From: Clostridium pasteurianum BC1
Lineage (GTDB): Bacteria; Bacillota; Clostridia; Clostridiales; Clostridiaceae
Assembly: GCF_000389635.1 (NCBI RefSeq)
Contig: NC_021182.1
Span: 1,488,001 to 1,552,000, forward strand
Reading direction: 5' to 3'
DNA: 64,000 bases
In this document: piece after piece, positions 12,599-22,647 of the stretch
Layout of the letters: each line of letters opens with the position of its first letter
Position numbering within the stretch: position 1 is the stretch's first letter
Made by a program: the position numbers and the translations under genes
The notes under the pieces: generated by a model
The model's database searches: none
What the model was told of the DNA's origin: nothing
Seen by the model: the letters and a program-made list of their open reading frames with translations, nothing else

Positions 12599-14752
12599 TT
12601 AAGAGTTGCTATAAAGTATATTTATACTTATACCATCAATATAATAGGGATCATTATGATGATATGTGTGAATTATTTTTTCATTAATAGTATGTCTATC
12701 AACTACCAGATTCCAGTCACCATAATCCGGAAATTTTATTTCAGTAGAATTATCATTAGAATTATACACTACCAATATATTTTTCCAAATGTCATTGTTG
12801 GCATTGTTTTTTAATAAAAAGCCTACTGTATTTTGGGGCATATTTTTTAGAAACTCCACATTGTTTTTAATATCTTCAAGGGATTTCATTCTAAAAGCAG
12901 GATGATTTTTCCTTAGAAATATAAGTTCTTTTATATAATTTACAACATGCATATATTTATCTTTTCTATTCCAATCAATCCAATTTATATAATCAGGTGA
13001 GTTGTAGCTATTTTCAATACCTTCTTTAGTTCTCAGAAATTCTGTACCAGAATATATAAAGGGAATCCCTTGGCTTGTAAGAATAATTCCAAGGCCCAAT
13101 TTTGTTCTATATATTCTAATTTCCTCGGATTCATTTCTATTTGTAAATTGAAGCTTATCCCAAAGAGTATAATTATCATGACAAGTAACATAATTTATTG
13201 ATTGTACAGGAGAAGAAAAGGGTCCATTTAAACTTTTAGAGTACTTTGTACATCCTACAACAGATAATTCTACACTATTTTCTAGATTGTCTTTTCCACT
13301 TATAAATCCCTTAGCATTTCTGTCAAAAGTATTTCCTTTTAAAACGTCTCTGATGATATCGTTAAAGAAGCCAATTTCAGGTGTCTTTGTGGCATTTGGT
13401 ATCATTACTTTTTTAGTATTATCCAGAGATGTTTTTAGATCCCAGCCTTCTCCATAAAGCATTATTTTTCTTTTGAATTTATCTAATTTATGTCGTAAAG
13501 TATTCATTGTATCCACATCGTGTATACCCATAAGATCAAATCTGAATCCATCTATGTGGTATTCATGAGCCCAGTATATAACTGAATCAATTATGAATCT
13601 TTTCATCATTAATTTTTCAGAGGCAGTGTCATTTCCACAACCGCTTCCATTGGAGAGAGTATTGTCATCATTATATCTAAAATAATAACCAGGAAATATT
13701 TTTTCAAAGCAATTGTTTTTATAATCAAATATATGATTATATACTACATCCATGTTGATGCATATGCCGTTTTTGTGCAGTGAGTAAACCATTTTTTTTA
13801 ATTCCTTAATTCTGCAAACTGGATCACAAGGGTCTGTAGAATATACACCTTCAGGTACATTATAATTTTCTGGATCATAGCCCCAATTGTATTTAATGGG
13901 ATTTTTTTCGTCTACACTTATATAGGAAAAATCAAATATTGGCATAATTTGTACATGTGTTATGCCAAGAAATTTTAAATAATCAATACCAGTAGAGCTA
14001 TGATTTGGGGTTTTCGAATTTTCCTCTGTAAGTCCTATAAATTTACCTCTATTCTGAATACCGCTATTAGAATTTATGCTCATGTCTCTTATGTTGATTT
14101 CATATATGATTGCATCAGTGTAATTATCAATATTATTAGGATAAATATCTTTATGAAAGTTTTCAGGATCTGTTTCTTTAAGATCTAGTATACAACCTCT
14201 ATAACCATTGATTCCAACTGATTTTGCATAGGGATCTACAGTTTCATCAGTATTTCCATAAACATTTACGCTGTAAGTATAGAAGTAGTTTTTTAAATTT
14301 TCATTTATAGTTACCGACCAAAGGCCATTTTCTTCACTCATAGAAAATTTTCTTGGAATTTCATATATAGAGGGATCTCCATTTTGGTAAATTAACAAAT
14401 CTATTGAAGTTGCTATGGGTGACCATACTCTGAAATCTGAAAAGTTTTTATGATACATCACACCAAGTTCGTCTAAGGCAAAAAATCTGCCATTGAATTC
14501 TTCGGAGGAAAATAATTTAAAATAATTACAATTTTTAGTAAGGTTATCGTAGAATAAAAAACATTCATATTTTATGTCTATTTCCTCTGATAATATTAAT
14601 GTAATAATAGTATCATTAATATAATGTGCGTTTATATTTAAGAATTTATCGTTATTTTTTATATTAAATTTTGATAAATCCAACTGATTTAAATCATCAA
14701 CAATTATTTCTAATGATTTAAAACCTTTGACGGATACACTAATAATATTCAT
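12599..14752 (-). CDS. pulA: Type I pullulanase
   Basis: This 717-residue enzyme cleaves alpha-1,6 links in pullulan and glycogen or starch limit dextrins. After an N-terminal beta-rich region and a CBM48-like module (about 80–180) comes a GH13 barrel with VYNH (conserved region I), GFRFDLMG with the nucleophile Asp (region II), YGEGWD with the acid/base Glu (region III) and CHDNYTLWD (region IV). YNWGYDPENY is the pullulanase type I signature. There is no signal peptide, so it should act on cytoplasmic glycogen or imported dextrins. A GGAGGG site precedes ATG 14752. Confidence 0.93.
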   Translation of the reverse strand: MNIISVSVKGFKSLEIIVDDLNQLDLSKFNIKNNDKFLNINAHYINDTIITLILSEEIDIKYECFLFYDNLTKNCNYFKLFSSEEFNGRFFALDELGVMYHKNFSDFRVWSPIATSIDLLIYQNGDPSIYEIPRKFSMSEENGLWSVTINENLKNYFYTYSVNVYGNTDETVDPYAKSVGINGYRGCILDLKETDPENFHKDIYPNNIDNYTDAIIYEINIRDMSINSNSGIQNRGKFIGLTEENSKTPNHSSTGIDYLKFLGITHVQIMPIFDFSYISVDEKNPIKYNWGYDPENYNVPEGVYSTDPCDPVCRIKELKKMVYSLHKNGICINMDVVYNHIFDYKNNCFEKIFPGYYFRYNDDNTLSNGSGCGNDTASEKLMMKRFIIDSVIYWAHEYHIDGFRFDLMGIHDVDTMNTLRHKLDKFKRKIMLYGEGWDLKTSLDNTKKVMIPNATKTPEIGFFNDIIRDVLKGNTFDRNAKGFISGKDNLENSVELSVVGCTKYSKSLNGPFSSPVQSINYVTCHDNYTLWDKLQFTNRNESEEIRIYRTKLGLGIILTSQGIPFIYSGTEFLRTKEGIENSYNSPDYINWIDWNRKDKYMHVVNYIKELIFLRKNHPAFRMKSLEDIKNNVEFLKNMPQNTVGFLLKNNANNDIWKNILVVYNSNDNSTEIKFPDYGDWNLVVDRHTINEKIIHTYHHNDPYYIDGISINILYSNS

Positions 14753-14918
14753 TTTAGCCCTCCATAAAATTATACTATGCTAACTATTGGAAATTTTGTT
14801 TGTACTATTAATTTATAATATTAAATAATCGAGAAAATGTAAATAAAAAACTTGTTACAAATAATGGAATTATAGTATAATGTAAAAAGAATACTTTTAA
14901 AACAGGGGATGAAGAAGT

Positions 14919-16925
14919 ATGAATGAATTTGAAGTTAATTTTAATCGTGAAAGCCCTCAAAAAATAAATGATGAGATAGTGATGTCCATAGGAAATAAAA
15001 TTGAACAAAATTTATCATATAAATATTGTATAGGCTTAAATGGCAAATGGTCTATTTTAAAGGAATTTTCCAAAGATACACAGGCTACCTGGAAGCCAAC
15101 AGAAAATGGTATCTACACTATTATAGTTCAAGCAAAGCGAGAAGATGAACAAAAGCCATTTAATTATTTAGGTAAAGTAGACTATGTTATTGGGGAAATG
15201 GAAAAAAATATTATAAAAGCTGTGGCTTTAGACAAAAGAGAGCTAACTGTAGGGGAGAAAATAACAGCTAAGGTTGAAGTAGTTAGAAAAGGGGTTCTAT
15301 TTAGATATGGTATTGTAGAAAACGGAAAATGGCATCTTTTAAAGGACTATAGTGCAGAGGATATGATAACCTGGACTGTTACTAAAATAGGCAAGCAAGA
15401 GGTAGTAGTTCAGTGTAAGCTTATAGATTCAAAGGAAAAATTTGATGATACAAAAAGTGTTGAATTTAATGTACTGCCTATAAAAAATATGCAAATTAAG
15501 GACTTTAAATGTCTTGCAGAAGAACTTTTTACTGGTAATGAAATAACCTTTCAAGTAGATGCTGAGCATGATGACAGTAGACTAATTTTATATAAATTTA
15601 TAAAAATTGATTCGAAAGGTGCCGCAGAATGCATACAAAATTATTCTACTAAGAGGATAGTAAGTTATATTGAAAATGACTTTGGTGATTTTAAGCTTTT
15701 ATGTCTGGTTAAAGATATGTATTCGCCAAATAAATATGATGATAGAGCTGTAATTTTGTATAGCATAAAGAAATATAAGACTATAGCAATTAAAAGTTTT
15801 ACCTCGGATGTTACATCACCTCAAACTTTGGGAAATGATATAAATTTCAAGGCTTTGGCAGAAGGTGGGAAAAAACTTTTATATAGATTTATAATAGATG
15901 GCAATTCCAGTGAAGATTCCGGATATATAAGGAGTAGTAATTTTAATTGGAAACCCAAAGCAGCTGGTACATATAAAATAACTTTATTTGTAAAAGATGC
16001 TTCCTTTGAAGAAAACTATGAGGACAAGGTTCATATGGAATTCATAATAGATGAAGAGAATAGAGATCCCGTAGTTATTAAAGAGATAATTAAAGATACA
16101 AAAACAAAAATATTAACAGGAGAAACTATAAATATAAAGGTAGTAGCAGAAGGTGGAATAGAACTGAGATATTCCTTTATCGTAAAAAGCGAGGATAAAG
16201 AGATTGAAAAAATAGACTATGGTCCTTGTGAATGGGTAAATTATACTCCAGAAAAGGCTGGAAGTTACGAAGTTGAAATAAGGGTAAAGGATAAATTTTC
16301 TACAAAAGAATACGATAGTTCGGCTACTGTTTATATAGAAGCTTTTGATTATATACCTGCCAGTATAGATTATATATTAGTACCTTCTAATGATTATTAC
16401 ATGATTGGTGATAAAATAGAGCTTATGGTGATTTCTGAGAATACGAAAGATACTCTAAACAAATATGTGCTAAAGATCAATAATCGAAAAGTTGAGGAAA
16501 CAAATTATGGACAGGCTTCTCAATATGTAGTAAATCCCAAATGTGCAGGACTTTATAATATTGACATATTTGCTAAGAATAAAAAAAGTGATAAAGCTTT
16601 TGATTGTAAGAAAACTGTGAGATTTATTATACATGAAAGTTTACCTGTAACTAATACAGTAATAGAATGTGACAGGCTAAAACCTAAGGTTAATGAAGGA
16701 ATTAATTTTAACGTAAGCAGTGAAGGTGGGAAAGAAGTTATTTATGAGTTCTATTTAATGGAACAGAGTGAATGGAACTTGGTACAAAAATATAGTAGAA
16801 AAAATTTTTATACTTTTATTCCCTTTACAAAAGGCAGCTATAAGCTTTTAGTTTTAAGCAAAAGTCAAATAAATAAGTCTTCCTATGAAGATTATGCTAT
16901 ATTGGGATTTGATGTAGAAAAATAA
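14919..16925 (+). CDS. Triple-tyrosine (Y_Y_Y) repeat protein
   Basis: This 668-residue protein consists almost wholly of about seven repeats of roughly 90 residues, each with a pattern like Y-x-F/G-I-x-x-x-G-x-W then Y-S…W-x-P-x-x-x-G-x-Y-x-I/V-x-V-x-x-K-x. This is the three-Tyr (PF07495-like) beta-sandwich repeat usually found in sensor ectodomains; clostridia have stand-alone versions. I see no signal peptide, membrane segment or catalytic motif, so a binding or scaffolding role is only an inference. It is transcribed divergently from pulA and upstream of the transglycosylase gene. Confidence 0.75.
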   Translation: MNEFEVNFNRESPQKINDEIVMSIGNKIEQNLSYKYCIGLNGKWSILKEFSKDTQATWKPTENGIYTIIVQAKREDEQKPFNYLGKVDYVIGEMEKNIIKAVALDKRELTVGEKITAKVEVVRKGVLFRYGIVENGKWHLLKDYSAEDMITWTVTKIGKQEVVVQCKLIDSKEKFDDTKSVEFNVLPIKNMQIKDFKCLAEELFTGNEITFQVDAEHDDSRLILYKFIKIDSKGAAECIQNYSTKRIVSYIENDFGDFKLLCLVKDMYSPNKYDDRAVILYSIKKYKTIAIKSFTSDVTSPQTLGNDINFKALAEGGKKLLYRFIIDGNSSEDSGYIRSSNFNWKPKAAGTYKITLFVKDASFEENYEDKVHMEFIIDEENRDPVVIKEIIKDTKTKILTGETINIKVVAEGGIELRYSFIVKSEDKEIEKIDYGPCEWVNYTPEKAGSYEVEIRVKDKFSTKEYDSSATVYIEAFDYIPASIDYILVPSNDYYMIGDKIELMVISENTKDTLNKYVLKINNRKVEETNYGQASQYVVNPKCAGLYNIDIFAKNKKSDKAFDCKKTVRFIIHESLPVTNTVIECDRLKPKVNEGINFNVSSEGGKEVIYEFYLMEQSEWNLVQKYSRKNFYTFIPFTKGSYKLLVLSKSQINKSSYEDYAILGFDVEK

Positions 16926-17028
16926 TAATATTATTAGTATAATTAGCTTAGGTATCGTAAATAAATAACTAGTGTATTTTGTTGGTGTTTTTGGATGTCC
17001 TAGTTAAATTGATTTTGAAGGTGATAGT

Positions 17029-17736
17029 ATGCAAACAAATGATGTTACAGGTGCTTTACAATATGAGTTAATGAGTCAAATGCTCAGTAGTATATCTCAG
17101 AATAGTTCTCTTTATGGTGAATCAGATGCGCAGCAAAATATCTTTAATATGTTAATGCAGAGCATGTTAGATGCTACTAAAGACAATAATGGAGATATTA
17201 ATATTAATAAATTAAATTTTTTAGGTAATAGTGATTTGAGCAAAATTGGATATGGTGCTGGAACAAAATTAGATAAACTAAGCACTGGATCAGCTTCAAA
17301 TGGAAATAATAATAGTATAAGTGATGATATTAATACAGATATGAAAACTAATAATTTAAGTATAGATCAGGCTGTGGATAATGCTTCTAAAAAATATGGG
17401 GTTGATAAAAAACTTATATTAGCTGTTATACAGCAGGAATCCTCCTTTAACCCGAATTCTACATCAAGTGCAGGGGCTATGGGGCTTATGCAGCTAATGC
17501 CTGGTACAGCGAAGGAGCTTGGCGTAGACAACGCTTATAATGTAAATGAGAATGTGGATGGCGGAACAAAGTATTTAAAGAGTTTACTTGATAACTTTGG
17601 AAATTACAAAATGGCTATCGCTGCCTATAACGCAGGTCCTGGGGCAGTACAGAATAGTGGAGAAAATTTAGCTAAGCTGCCAAGTGAAACACAGGATTAT
17701 GTAGCAAAGGTTTCTAAATATTATCAAAATGTGTAG
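17029..17736 (+). CDS. Lytic transglycosylase, SLT domain
   Basis: The C-terminal 110 residues form a Slt70-type domain: ILAVIQQESSFNP carries the catalytic Glu, SAGAMGLMQLMPGTA is the signature, and AIAAYNAGPG follows. It cleaves peptidoglycan between MurNAc and GlcNAc with anhydro-sugar formation. The first 120 residues are Asn/Ser-rich and low in structure. There is no classical signal peptide, as in many clostridial homologues. The rsuA gene begins a few bases after its stop, so the two are probably co-transcribed. Confidence 0.88.
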   Translation: MQTNDVTGALQYELMSQMLSSISQNSSLYGESDAQQNIFNMLMQSMLDATKDNNGDININKLNFLGNSDLSKIGYGAGTKLDKLSTGSASNGNNNSISDDINTDMKTNNLSIDQAVDNASKKYGVDKKLILAVIQQESSFNPNSTSSAGAMGLMQLMPGTAKELGVDNAYNVNENVDGGTKYLKSLLDNFGNYKMAIAAYNAGPGAVQNSGENLAKLPSETQDYVAKVSKYYQNV

Positions 17737-17751
17737 GACGTGAATGTCAAA

Positions 17752-18468
17752 ATGGAAAGATTAGATAAAGTTTTAGCTAATTCCGGTTATGGTTCTAGGA
17801 AAGATGTAAAGAAATTAATTAAAAGCGGTTTAATAGAAGTGGATGGAGAAAAAATAAAATCTAGTAATATACAAGTAGATATAAATGAAAACAAAATAAC
17901 TATTAAAGGTGAGCCCTTAATATATAAAAAGTATATTTACTTAATGATGAATAAACCGGATGGAGTAGTTTCTGCTACCTTTGACAATTTTGATGAAACT
18001 GTAGTGGATCTTTTAGAAGAATATCATGCTTCTTTTAATCCTTTTCCTGTAGGCAGACTTGATAAAGATACTGTAGGGCTGATTATTTTAACAAATGATG
18101 GAGAGTTAAACCATAGAATGATTTCACCTAAATGGCATGTGGATAAGGTGTATTATGCAGAGATCAATAAAGCTGTGGATGATGGGGATATAAAGGCCTT
18201 TGAAGAGGGAATAGAAATAGATGATGGATACAAATGTATGCCTGCAAAACTTAGCATACTAAGTGCTGATTCCAATGGATCTAGAGTTATGGTAACTATT
18301 CAGGAGGGGAAATTCCATCAGGTTAAAAGAATGTTTCTAGCAAGAAACAAAGAGGTTGTATATTTAAAAAGGGTTAGTTTTGGGGCAATTCGTTTGGATG
18401 AAGGCATAAGCGAAGGATCTTATAGAGAATTAACTGAAGAAGAATTAAAAGCTCTAAAAGAAATTTAA
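17752..18468 (+). CDS. rsuA: 16S rRNA pseudouridine synthase, RsuA family
   Basis: The protein has an N-terminal S4 RNA-binding domain (MERLDKVLANSGYGSRKDVKKLI) and a pseudouridine synthase domain with the catalytic motif GRLDKDTVGLIILTNDG. HQVKRMF is typical of the RsuA/RluB/E/F group. It would isomerise a uridine in small-subunit rRNA. I place the start at ATG 17752, where homology begins; an in-frame GTG at 17740 would add four residues and is closer to AGGA, so it cannot be excluded. It sits immediately behind the transglycosylase gene. Confidence 0.9.
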   Translation: MERLDKVLANSGYGSRKDVKKLIKSGLIEVDGEKIKSSNIQVDINENKITIKGEPLIYKKYIYLMMNKPDGVVSATFDNFDETVVDLLEEYHASFNPFPVGRLDKDTVGLIILTNDGELNHRMISPKWHVDKVYYAEINKAVDDGDIKAFEEGIEIDDGYKCMPAKLSILSADSNGSRVMVTIQEGKFHQVKRMFLARNKEVVYLKRVSFGAIRLDEGISEGSYRELTEEELKALKEI

Positions 18469-18534
18469 CACAATAGAATATCTAAAGAATAATGATAAAA
18501 TTTACTTAAGGTTCTTTGCAGAGGGGTGAATTAA

Positions 18535-18873
18535 ATGGCAAAGTATGAATCAAAGCTTGAAAATGAAAATATGGATTTTTTTTGCGATGCTATTTTGAGT
18601 TTAAATACAAAAGAAGAATGCTATAGATTTTTTGAGGACATATGTACGATAAATGAAGTTAAAGCTATTGAACAGCGCTTACAGGTTGCTAAAATGCTTG
18701 TGCAAAAGCAAACCTACAGTAATATAGGTAAAGCTACAGGGGCCAGTACCGCCACTATAAGTAGGGTTAACAGATGCCTTAATTATGGCAGTGATGGATA
18801 TACTGCAGTATTAAAAAGGCTTGGAATAATAAAATCAGAAGAAAATAGTGATGATAAGGACGAAGAAAAATAA
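18535..18873 (+). CDS. yerC: TrpR-like protein YerC/YecD
   Basis: This 112-residue protein carries a TrpR-type helix-turn-helix: INEVKAIEQRLQVAKML, then QTYSNIGKATGASTATISRVNRCL. It matches the YerC/YecD family, which lies upstream of pcrA-ligA in many Firmicutes, the same order seen here. The family is presumed to bind DNA; ligand and targets are not established. The acidic tail (DDKDEEK) is typical. A ribosome binding site (GAGGGG) precedes ATG 18535. Confidence 0.9.
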   Translation: MAKYESKLENENMDFFCDAILSLNTKEECYRFFEDICTINEVKAIEQRLQVAKMLVQKQTYSNIGKATGASTATISRVNRCLNYGSDGYTAVLKRLGIIKSEENSDDKDEEK

Positions 18874-18884
18874 TTGTACATATC

Positions 18885-18925
18885 AAAAGAGGTTTGCTGA
18901 AGTGAAAACAGTGAACCTTTTCTTT
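18885..18925 (+). terminator. Terminator after yerC
   Basis: AAAAGAGGTTTGCTG pairs imperfectly with CAGTGAACCTTTTC and ends in a T-rich run, 12 nt after the stop. Confidence 0.7.
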
Positions 18926-19133
18926 ATCTAAAGTGAGAAGCATTACTTTCACTTTACTATAAAATAAACTATTAATGTTTGGATAAACACTTTTTAGAAT
19001 ATATGTTTAAATCATATACTAGAATGATATAATAAATAATAGCCAATGAAAAACTTCTAAATAAGCAACTGTTATTTAAATAGTATAGTTGTTGATTATT
19101 TAAAAGTTATAGAAACACAAGGAGGCAAATACG

Positions 19134-22100
19134 ATGGATTTGAAGAAACTATTGAATAGAGAACAATACGAGGCAGCAACAGCAGTAGATGGACCTGTAC
19201 TTGTTTTGGCAGGGGCTGGTTCTGGTAAGACTAGAGTTCTCACTTACAGAATTGCTAATATGATTGAAAATTTAAATATTTATCCCTCACAAATATTAGC
19301 TATAACCTTTACTAACAAAGCAGCTCAGGAGATGAAGGAAAGAGTTCGTCAGCTTGTTGGCAGTGAGGCGGATAATATGTGGGTATCCACCTTTCACTCC
19401 AGCTGCGTAAGAATACTTAGAAGAGAAATAGATAAATTGGGATATAATAAAAATTTTACTATATATGACAGTGCAGATCAAAAAACTTTGATAAATCAAT
19501 GTATAAAAGAAGTTGGAATTAATGATAAAGATATAACCGATAAGGAAATAATATCTAAAATAGGAGCTGAAAAGGATAATCTTGTATCTGCTGAAGAATA
19601 TAAGAAAAAGAATGAAAATAACTTTAGATTAAACAGAATTGCAGAAGTATATTTACTATATCAGAAAAGACTAAAAGAAAATAATGCTTTGGACTTTGAT
19701 GATTTAATCTTTAAAACCGTTGAGTTATTTAAGAAGCATGAAGATGTTCTTCAGTTCTATCAGAGAAAATTCAGATATATAATGATAGATGAGTATCAGG
19801 ATACAAATAAGGCCCAGTACGAATTGACAAGACTTTTAGCCAAAGAGCATAAAAATTTATGCGTGGTGGGAGATGACGATCAGTGTCTGCCAGAGGGTAC
19901 TATGGTAAATCTAGGAGATAAAGTGGTTCCTATCGAAACCATAAGAGAAAATGACCAGGTTCTATGTGCGGGAGGAAATGGCAGTACATTAAAGGGTACA
20001 GTTGAAAAAGTATTAAAAAAGCCATATAGAGGGCTTATGGTTAAATTGGCAACTGTCTCAGGAAAGGTAGTGAAGGCTACACCAAATCATCTTACTTTCG
20101 CCAGACTAAATGTGCAGGAGGAAGCTTATTATGTGTATCTCATGTTTAAAAGAGGAATGGGATACAGGATTGGTCAGACACAAAGTGTAAGAAGCAGAAA
20201 AGCTGGAGATTCCGTTAATGGCATGTTTGTAAGACTAAATCAAGAAAAAGCTGATAAAATGTGGATACTAAAAGTATGTAAAGATAAAAGTGAAGCTACA
20301 TATTATGAACAATATTTTTCGGTAAAATATGGAATACCTACAGCTGTTTTCTATTCAAAGGATAGAAAAATTACATTATCTCAGGTACAACTGGATAAAC
20401 TTTTTTCAGAAATAAATACTTATGAGTCAGCAGATAGGCTCTTTGAAGAAAATTATCTAAATGAAGATTATCCGCATCATAGAGCTAATGCTGTCATTAG
20501 AGGAAATACTGCAAGGAGAACTGTAAATATTAATTTTTTCTCCTGTAAAAAATCAAAAGAAGCAAATTACTATTCTCATAGAATAAGCTTAATTACCAGT
20601 GGTGAAAAGGTTAAGGCCAATATGGAAAGTGCAGGTTTTTCTGTTAGAAAAGAAAAGTCTGATACCTGGAGAATTGAAACAGAGAGAAGAAATTATGATG
20701 ATACAGAGGATTTTGCTAAAAAGATAATGCAGACTCAAGAAGATCTTGATATAGCCAGAAAAGCAAAATTAACTAAGGACAAAAACTTTTCCTTCATGCC
20801 CTTTGGAAATATAAAACCAACCATGAGTATAGCTGTATGTGATAATGGAGAGATTGTTGAAGATGTTGTAAAGACAATTGATTTTGAGTATTATGATGGT
20901 TATGTTTATGATTTATCTATCCCTTATTTAAGGCAATATATATGTGAAAATGTAGTGGTTCATAACTGCATTTACGGTTGGAGAGGAGCGGATATAAGGA
21001 ATATACTGGACTTTGAAAAGGACTATGCTAATGCAAAGGTAATAAAACTTGAAGAAAATTACAGATCAAAGGGAAACATTTTAAAGGCAGCTAATGGAGT
21101 TATTAAGAATAATCCCCATGAGCATTTTAAGCTCCTTAGGACAAGAAGTGAAGATGGAAATAAAATAAGGCTGTATAGAAGTTATTCGGATATGGAAGAG
21201 GCTGAATTTGTAGCTAATGAAATAAAAAAAGCCATGGATTCAGGTGACAGAACCTATAAGGATTTTGCAGTGCTCTACAGAACTAATGCTCAGTCCAGAT
21301 TATTTGAAGATATATTTATGAAAAGGCAGCTTCCCTATAGAATAATTGGGGGACTTAAATTCTATGATAGAAAAGAAATTAAGGATATAATGGCCTATCT
21401 AAAGCTTATTTGTAATCCCTTAGACAATATTAGCTTAAAGAGAATAATAAATGTGCCTAAAAGAGGTATAGGTGGAACTACTGTAGATAAAATTGAAAAG
21501 TTTTCTAATGAAATTGAAGAGTGTATATATAGTTCTTTACTAGATATACAGAATATACCGGGACTTACAGCTAGAAATGTTTCTGCAATAAATAAGTTTA
21601 TAAGTATAATAAACAGCTTTGTCATAAGAAAGGATGAAATCAAGGTCTCTACTCTAATTGAAGAACTTTTAGGACAAACGGGTTATCTTGAAGAATTAAA
21701 GAAGTCCAATGATTTACAGGATGAAACAAGAATAGAAAATCTTCAGGAATTGGTTTCTGCAGCAGTAGATTTTGAAAACAATTCTGAGGATAAGACACTT
21801 GCTGCCTTTCTAGAAAAAACTGCTTTAGTAGCAGATGTGGATAATTATGATACGGGTGCAGATTCTATTGTGATGATGACTGTTCACAGTGCTAAGGGAC
21901 TTGAATTTCCTGTGGTATTTATGGTTGGAATGGAGAATGGTATTTTCCCAGGTGCCGCATCATTTACAGATTTTGCTGAAATGGAGGAATCAAGAAGGCT
22001 AGCCTATGTAGGTATTACAAGGGCTAAAGAGCAGTTATATATGACCTCAGCCCAAACCAGAAAGGTTTTTGGAAGAACTGTTGCCTACGGAGAATCAGAC

Positions 22101-22511
22101 TTTATAGCTGAGGTTCCAAGGGAATTAAAAGAATACGTTAATATAAATACAAAGGGGAATAGTACTGCCAATAAATTTTCTATCACTGGAAATAATCATG
22201 AGAGCAGTATGCAGGGATTTTCTTTTAATAATAGAGATATACCTCCAAAGAATACAGTTTTTAATAAGGGCTTTTCTACTAAATACGCTGAAAGCATACT
22301 GGAAGCTGATATGGTTCCAGCTAAGCAGGATTTAATACCACTTACAGAAAGTGAAGCAGCAGCAGGGAGAAAGGTAAAACATTCTAAATTTGGAGAGGGA
22401 ACCATTGTAGCCGTGAGCAAAAAAGATGGTAATATAAATTTAACTATTGCCTTTAAAAATATGGGAATAAAGAATTTAAGGCTGGATTTAGCGCCATTAC
22501 AGCTTATATAG
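19134..22511 (+). CDS. pcrA: ATP-dependent DNA helicase PcrA, intein-containing
   Basis: PcrA is the superfamily 1A 3'-5' helicase used in repair, plasmid replication and removal of blocked complexes. The N-terminal half shows the Q motif (LNREQYEAA), Walker A AGAGSGKT, Walker B DEYQDTN and GDDDQ. The sequence resumes as IYGWRGADI, EENYRS, YRTNAQSR, TVHSAKGLEF and VGITRAKEQL. Between GDDDQ and IYGWRG lies a 361-residue intein; without it the host protein is 764 residues, the normal PcrA length. The start ATG 19134 follows GGAGGC. ligA is 136 nt downstream, the usual pcrA-ligA pair. Function requires splicing. Confidence 0.96.
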   Translation: MDLKKLLNREQYEAATAVDGPVLVLAGAGSGKTRVLTYRIANMIENLNIYPSQILAITFTNKAAQEMKERVRQLVGSEADNMWVSTFHSSCVRILRREIDKLGYNKNFTIYDSADQKTLINQCIKEVGINDKDITDKEIISKIGAEKDNLVSAEEYKKKNENNFRLNRIAEVYLLYQKRLKENNALDFDDLIFKTVELFKKHEDVLQFYQRKFRYIMIDEYQDTNKAQYELTRLLAKEHKNLCVVGDDDQCLPEGTMVNLGDKVVPIETIRENDQVLCAGGNGSTLKGTVEKVLKKPYRGLMVKLATVSGKVVKATPNHLTFARLNVQEEAYYVYLMFKRGMGYRIGQTQSVRSRKAGDSVNGMFVRLNQEKADKMWILKVCKDKSEATYYEQYFSVKYGIPTAVFYSKDRKITLSQVQLDKLFSEINTYESADRLFEENYLNEDYPHHRANAVIRGNTARRTVNINFFSCKKSKEANYYSHRISLITSGEKVKANMESAGFSVRKEKSDTWRIETERRNYDDTEDFAKKIMQTQEDLDIARKAKLTKDKNFSFMPFGNIKPTMSIAVCDNGEIVEDVVKTIDFEYYDGYVYDLSIPYLRQYICENVVVHNCIYGWRGADIRNILDFEKDYANAKVIKLEENYRSKGNILKAANGVIKNNPHEHFKLLRTRSEDGNKIRLYRSYSDMEEAEFVANEIKKAMDSGDRTYKDFAVLYRTNAQSRLFEDIFMKRQLPYRIIGGLKFYDRKEIKDIMAYLKLICNPLDNISLKRIINVPKRGIGGTTVDKIEKFSNEIEECIYSSLLDIQNIPGLTARNVSAINKFISIINSFVIRKDEIKVSTLIEELLGQTGYLEELKKSNDLQDETRIENLQELVSAAVDFENNSEDKTLAAFLEKTALVADVDNYDTGADSIVMMTVHSAKGLEFPVVFMVGMENGIFPGAASFTDFAEMEESRRLAYVGITRAKEQLYMTSAQTRKVFGRTVAYGESDFIAEVPRELKEYVNINTKGNSTANKFSITGNNHESSMQGFSFNNRDIPPKNTVFNKGFSTKYAESILEADMVPAKQDLIPLTESEAAAGRKVKHSKFGEGTIVAVSKKDGNINLTIAFKNMGIKNLRLDLAPLQLI
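19884..20966 (+). mobile_element. Intein in PcrA motif III, with GIY-YIG-like nuclease region
   Basis: The insert spans residues 251–611 of the precursor. It begins with Cys (CLPEGTMVNLGDKV, block A), has block B TPNHLTF with the conserved His, and ends YVYDLSI…VVVHN before a Cys at +1, so the splice residues C1, H-N and C+1 are all present. The middle lacks an obvious LAGLIDADG motif. Instead YYVYLMFKRGMGYRIGQT, a following Arg and EATYYEQY resemble a GIY-YIG homing endonuclease (inference). The site, between GDDDQ and (S/C)IYGWRG, is the most conserved ATP-sensing part of the helicase. Confidence 0.9.
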
Positions 22512-22647
22512 ATTAAAGCTGAATATTAATAATTGGTTCCTGAAATTACTTTACCAATTATGAAATCTTCAAAGAAATAATTATTTAGCCATTTAATTTT
22601 GTTTGAAGATATTTAAAGTAAATAGTATGAACGGAGTAGGTTAAAAT

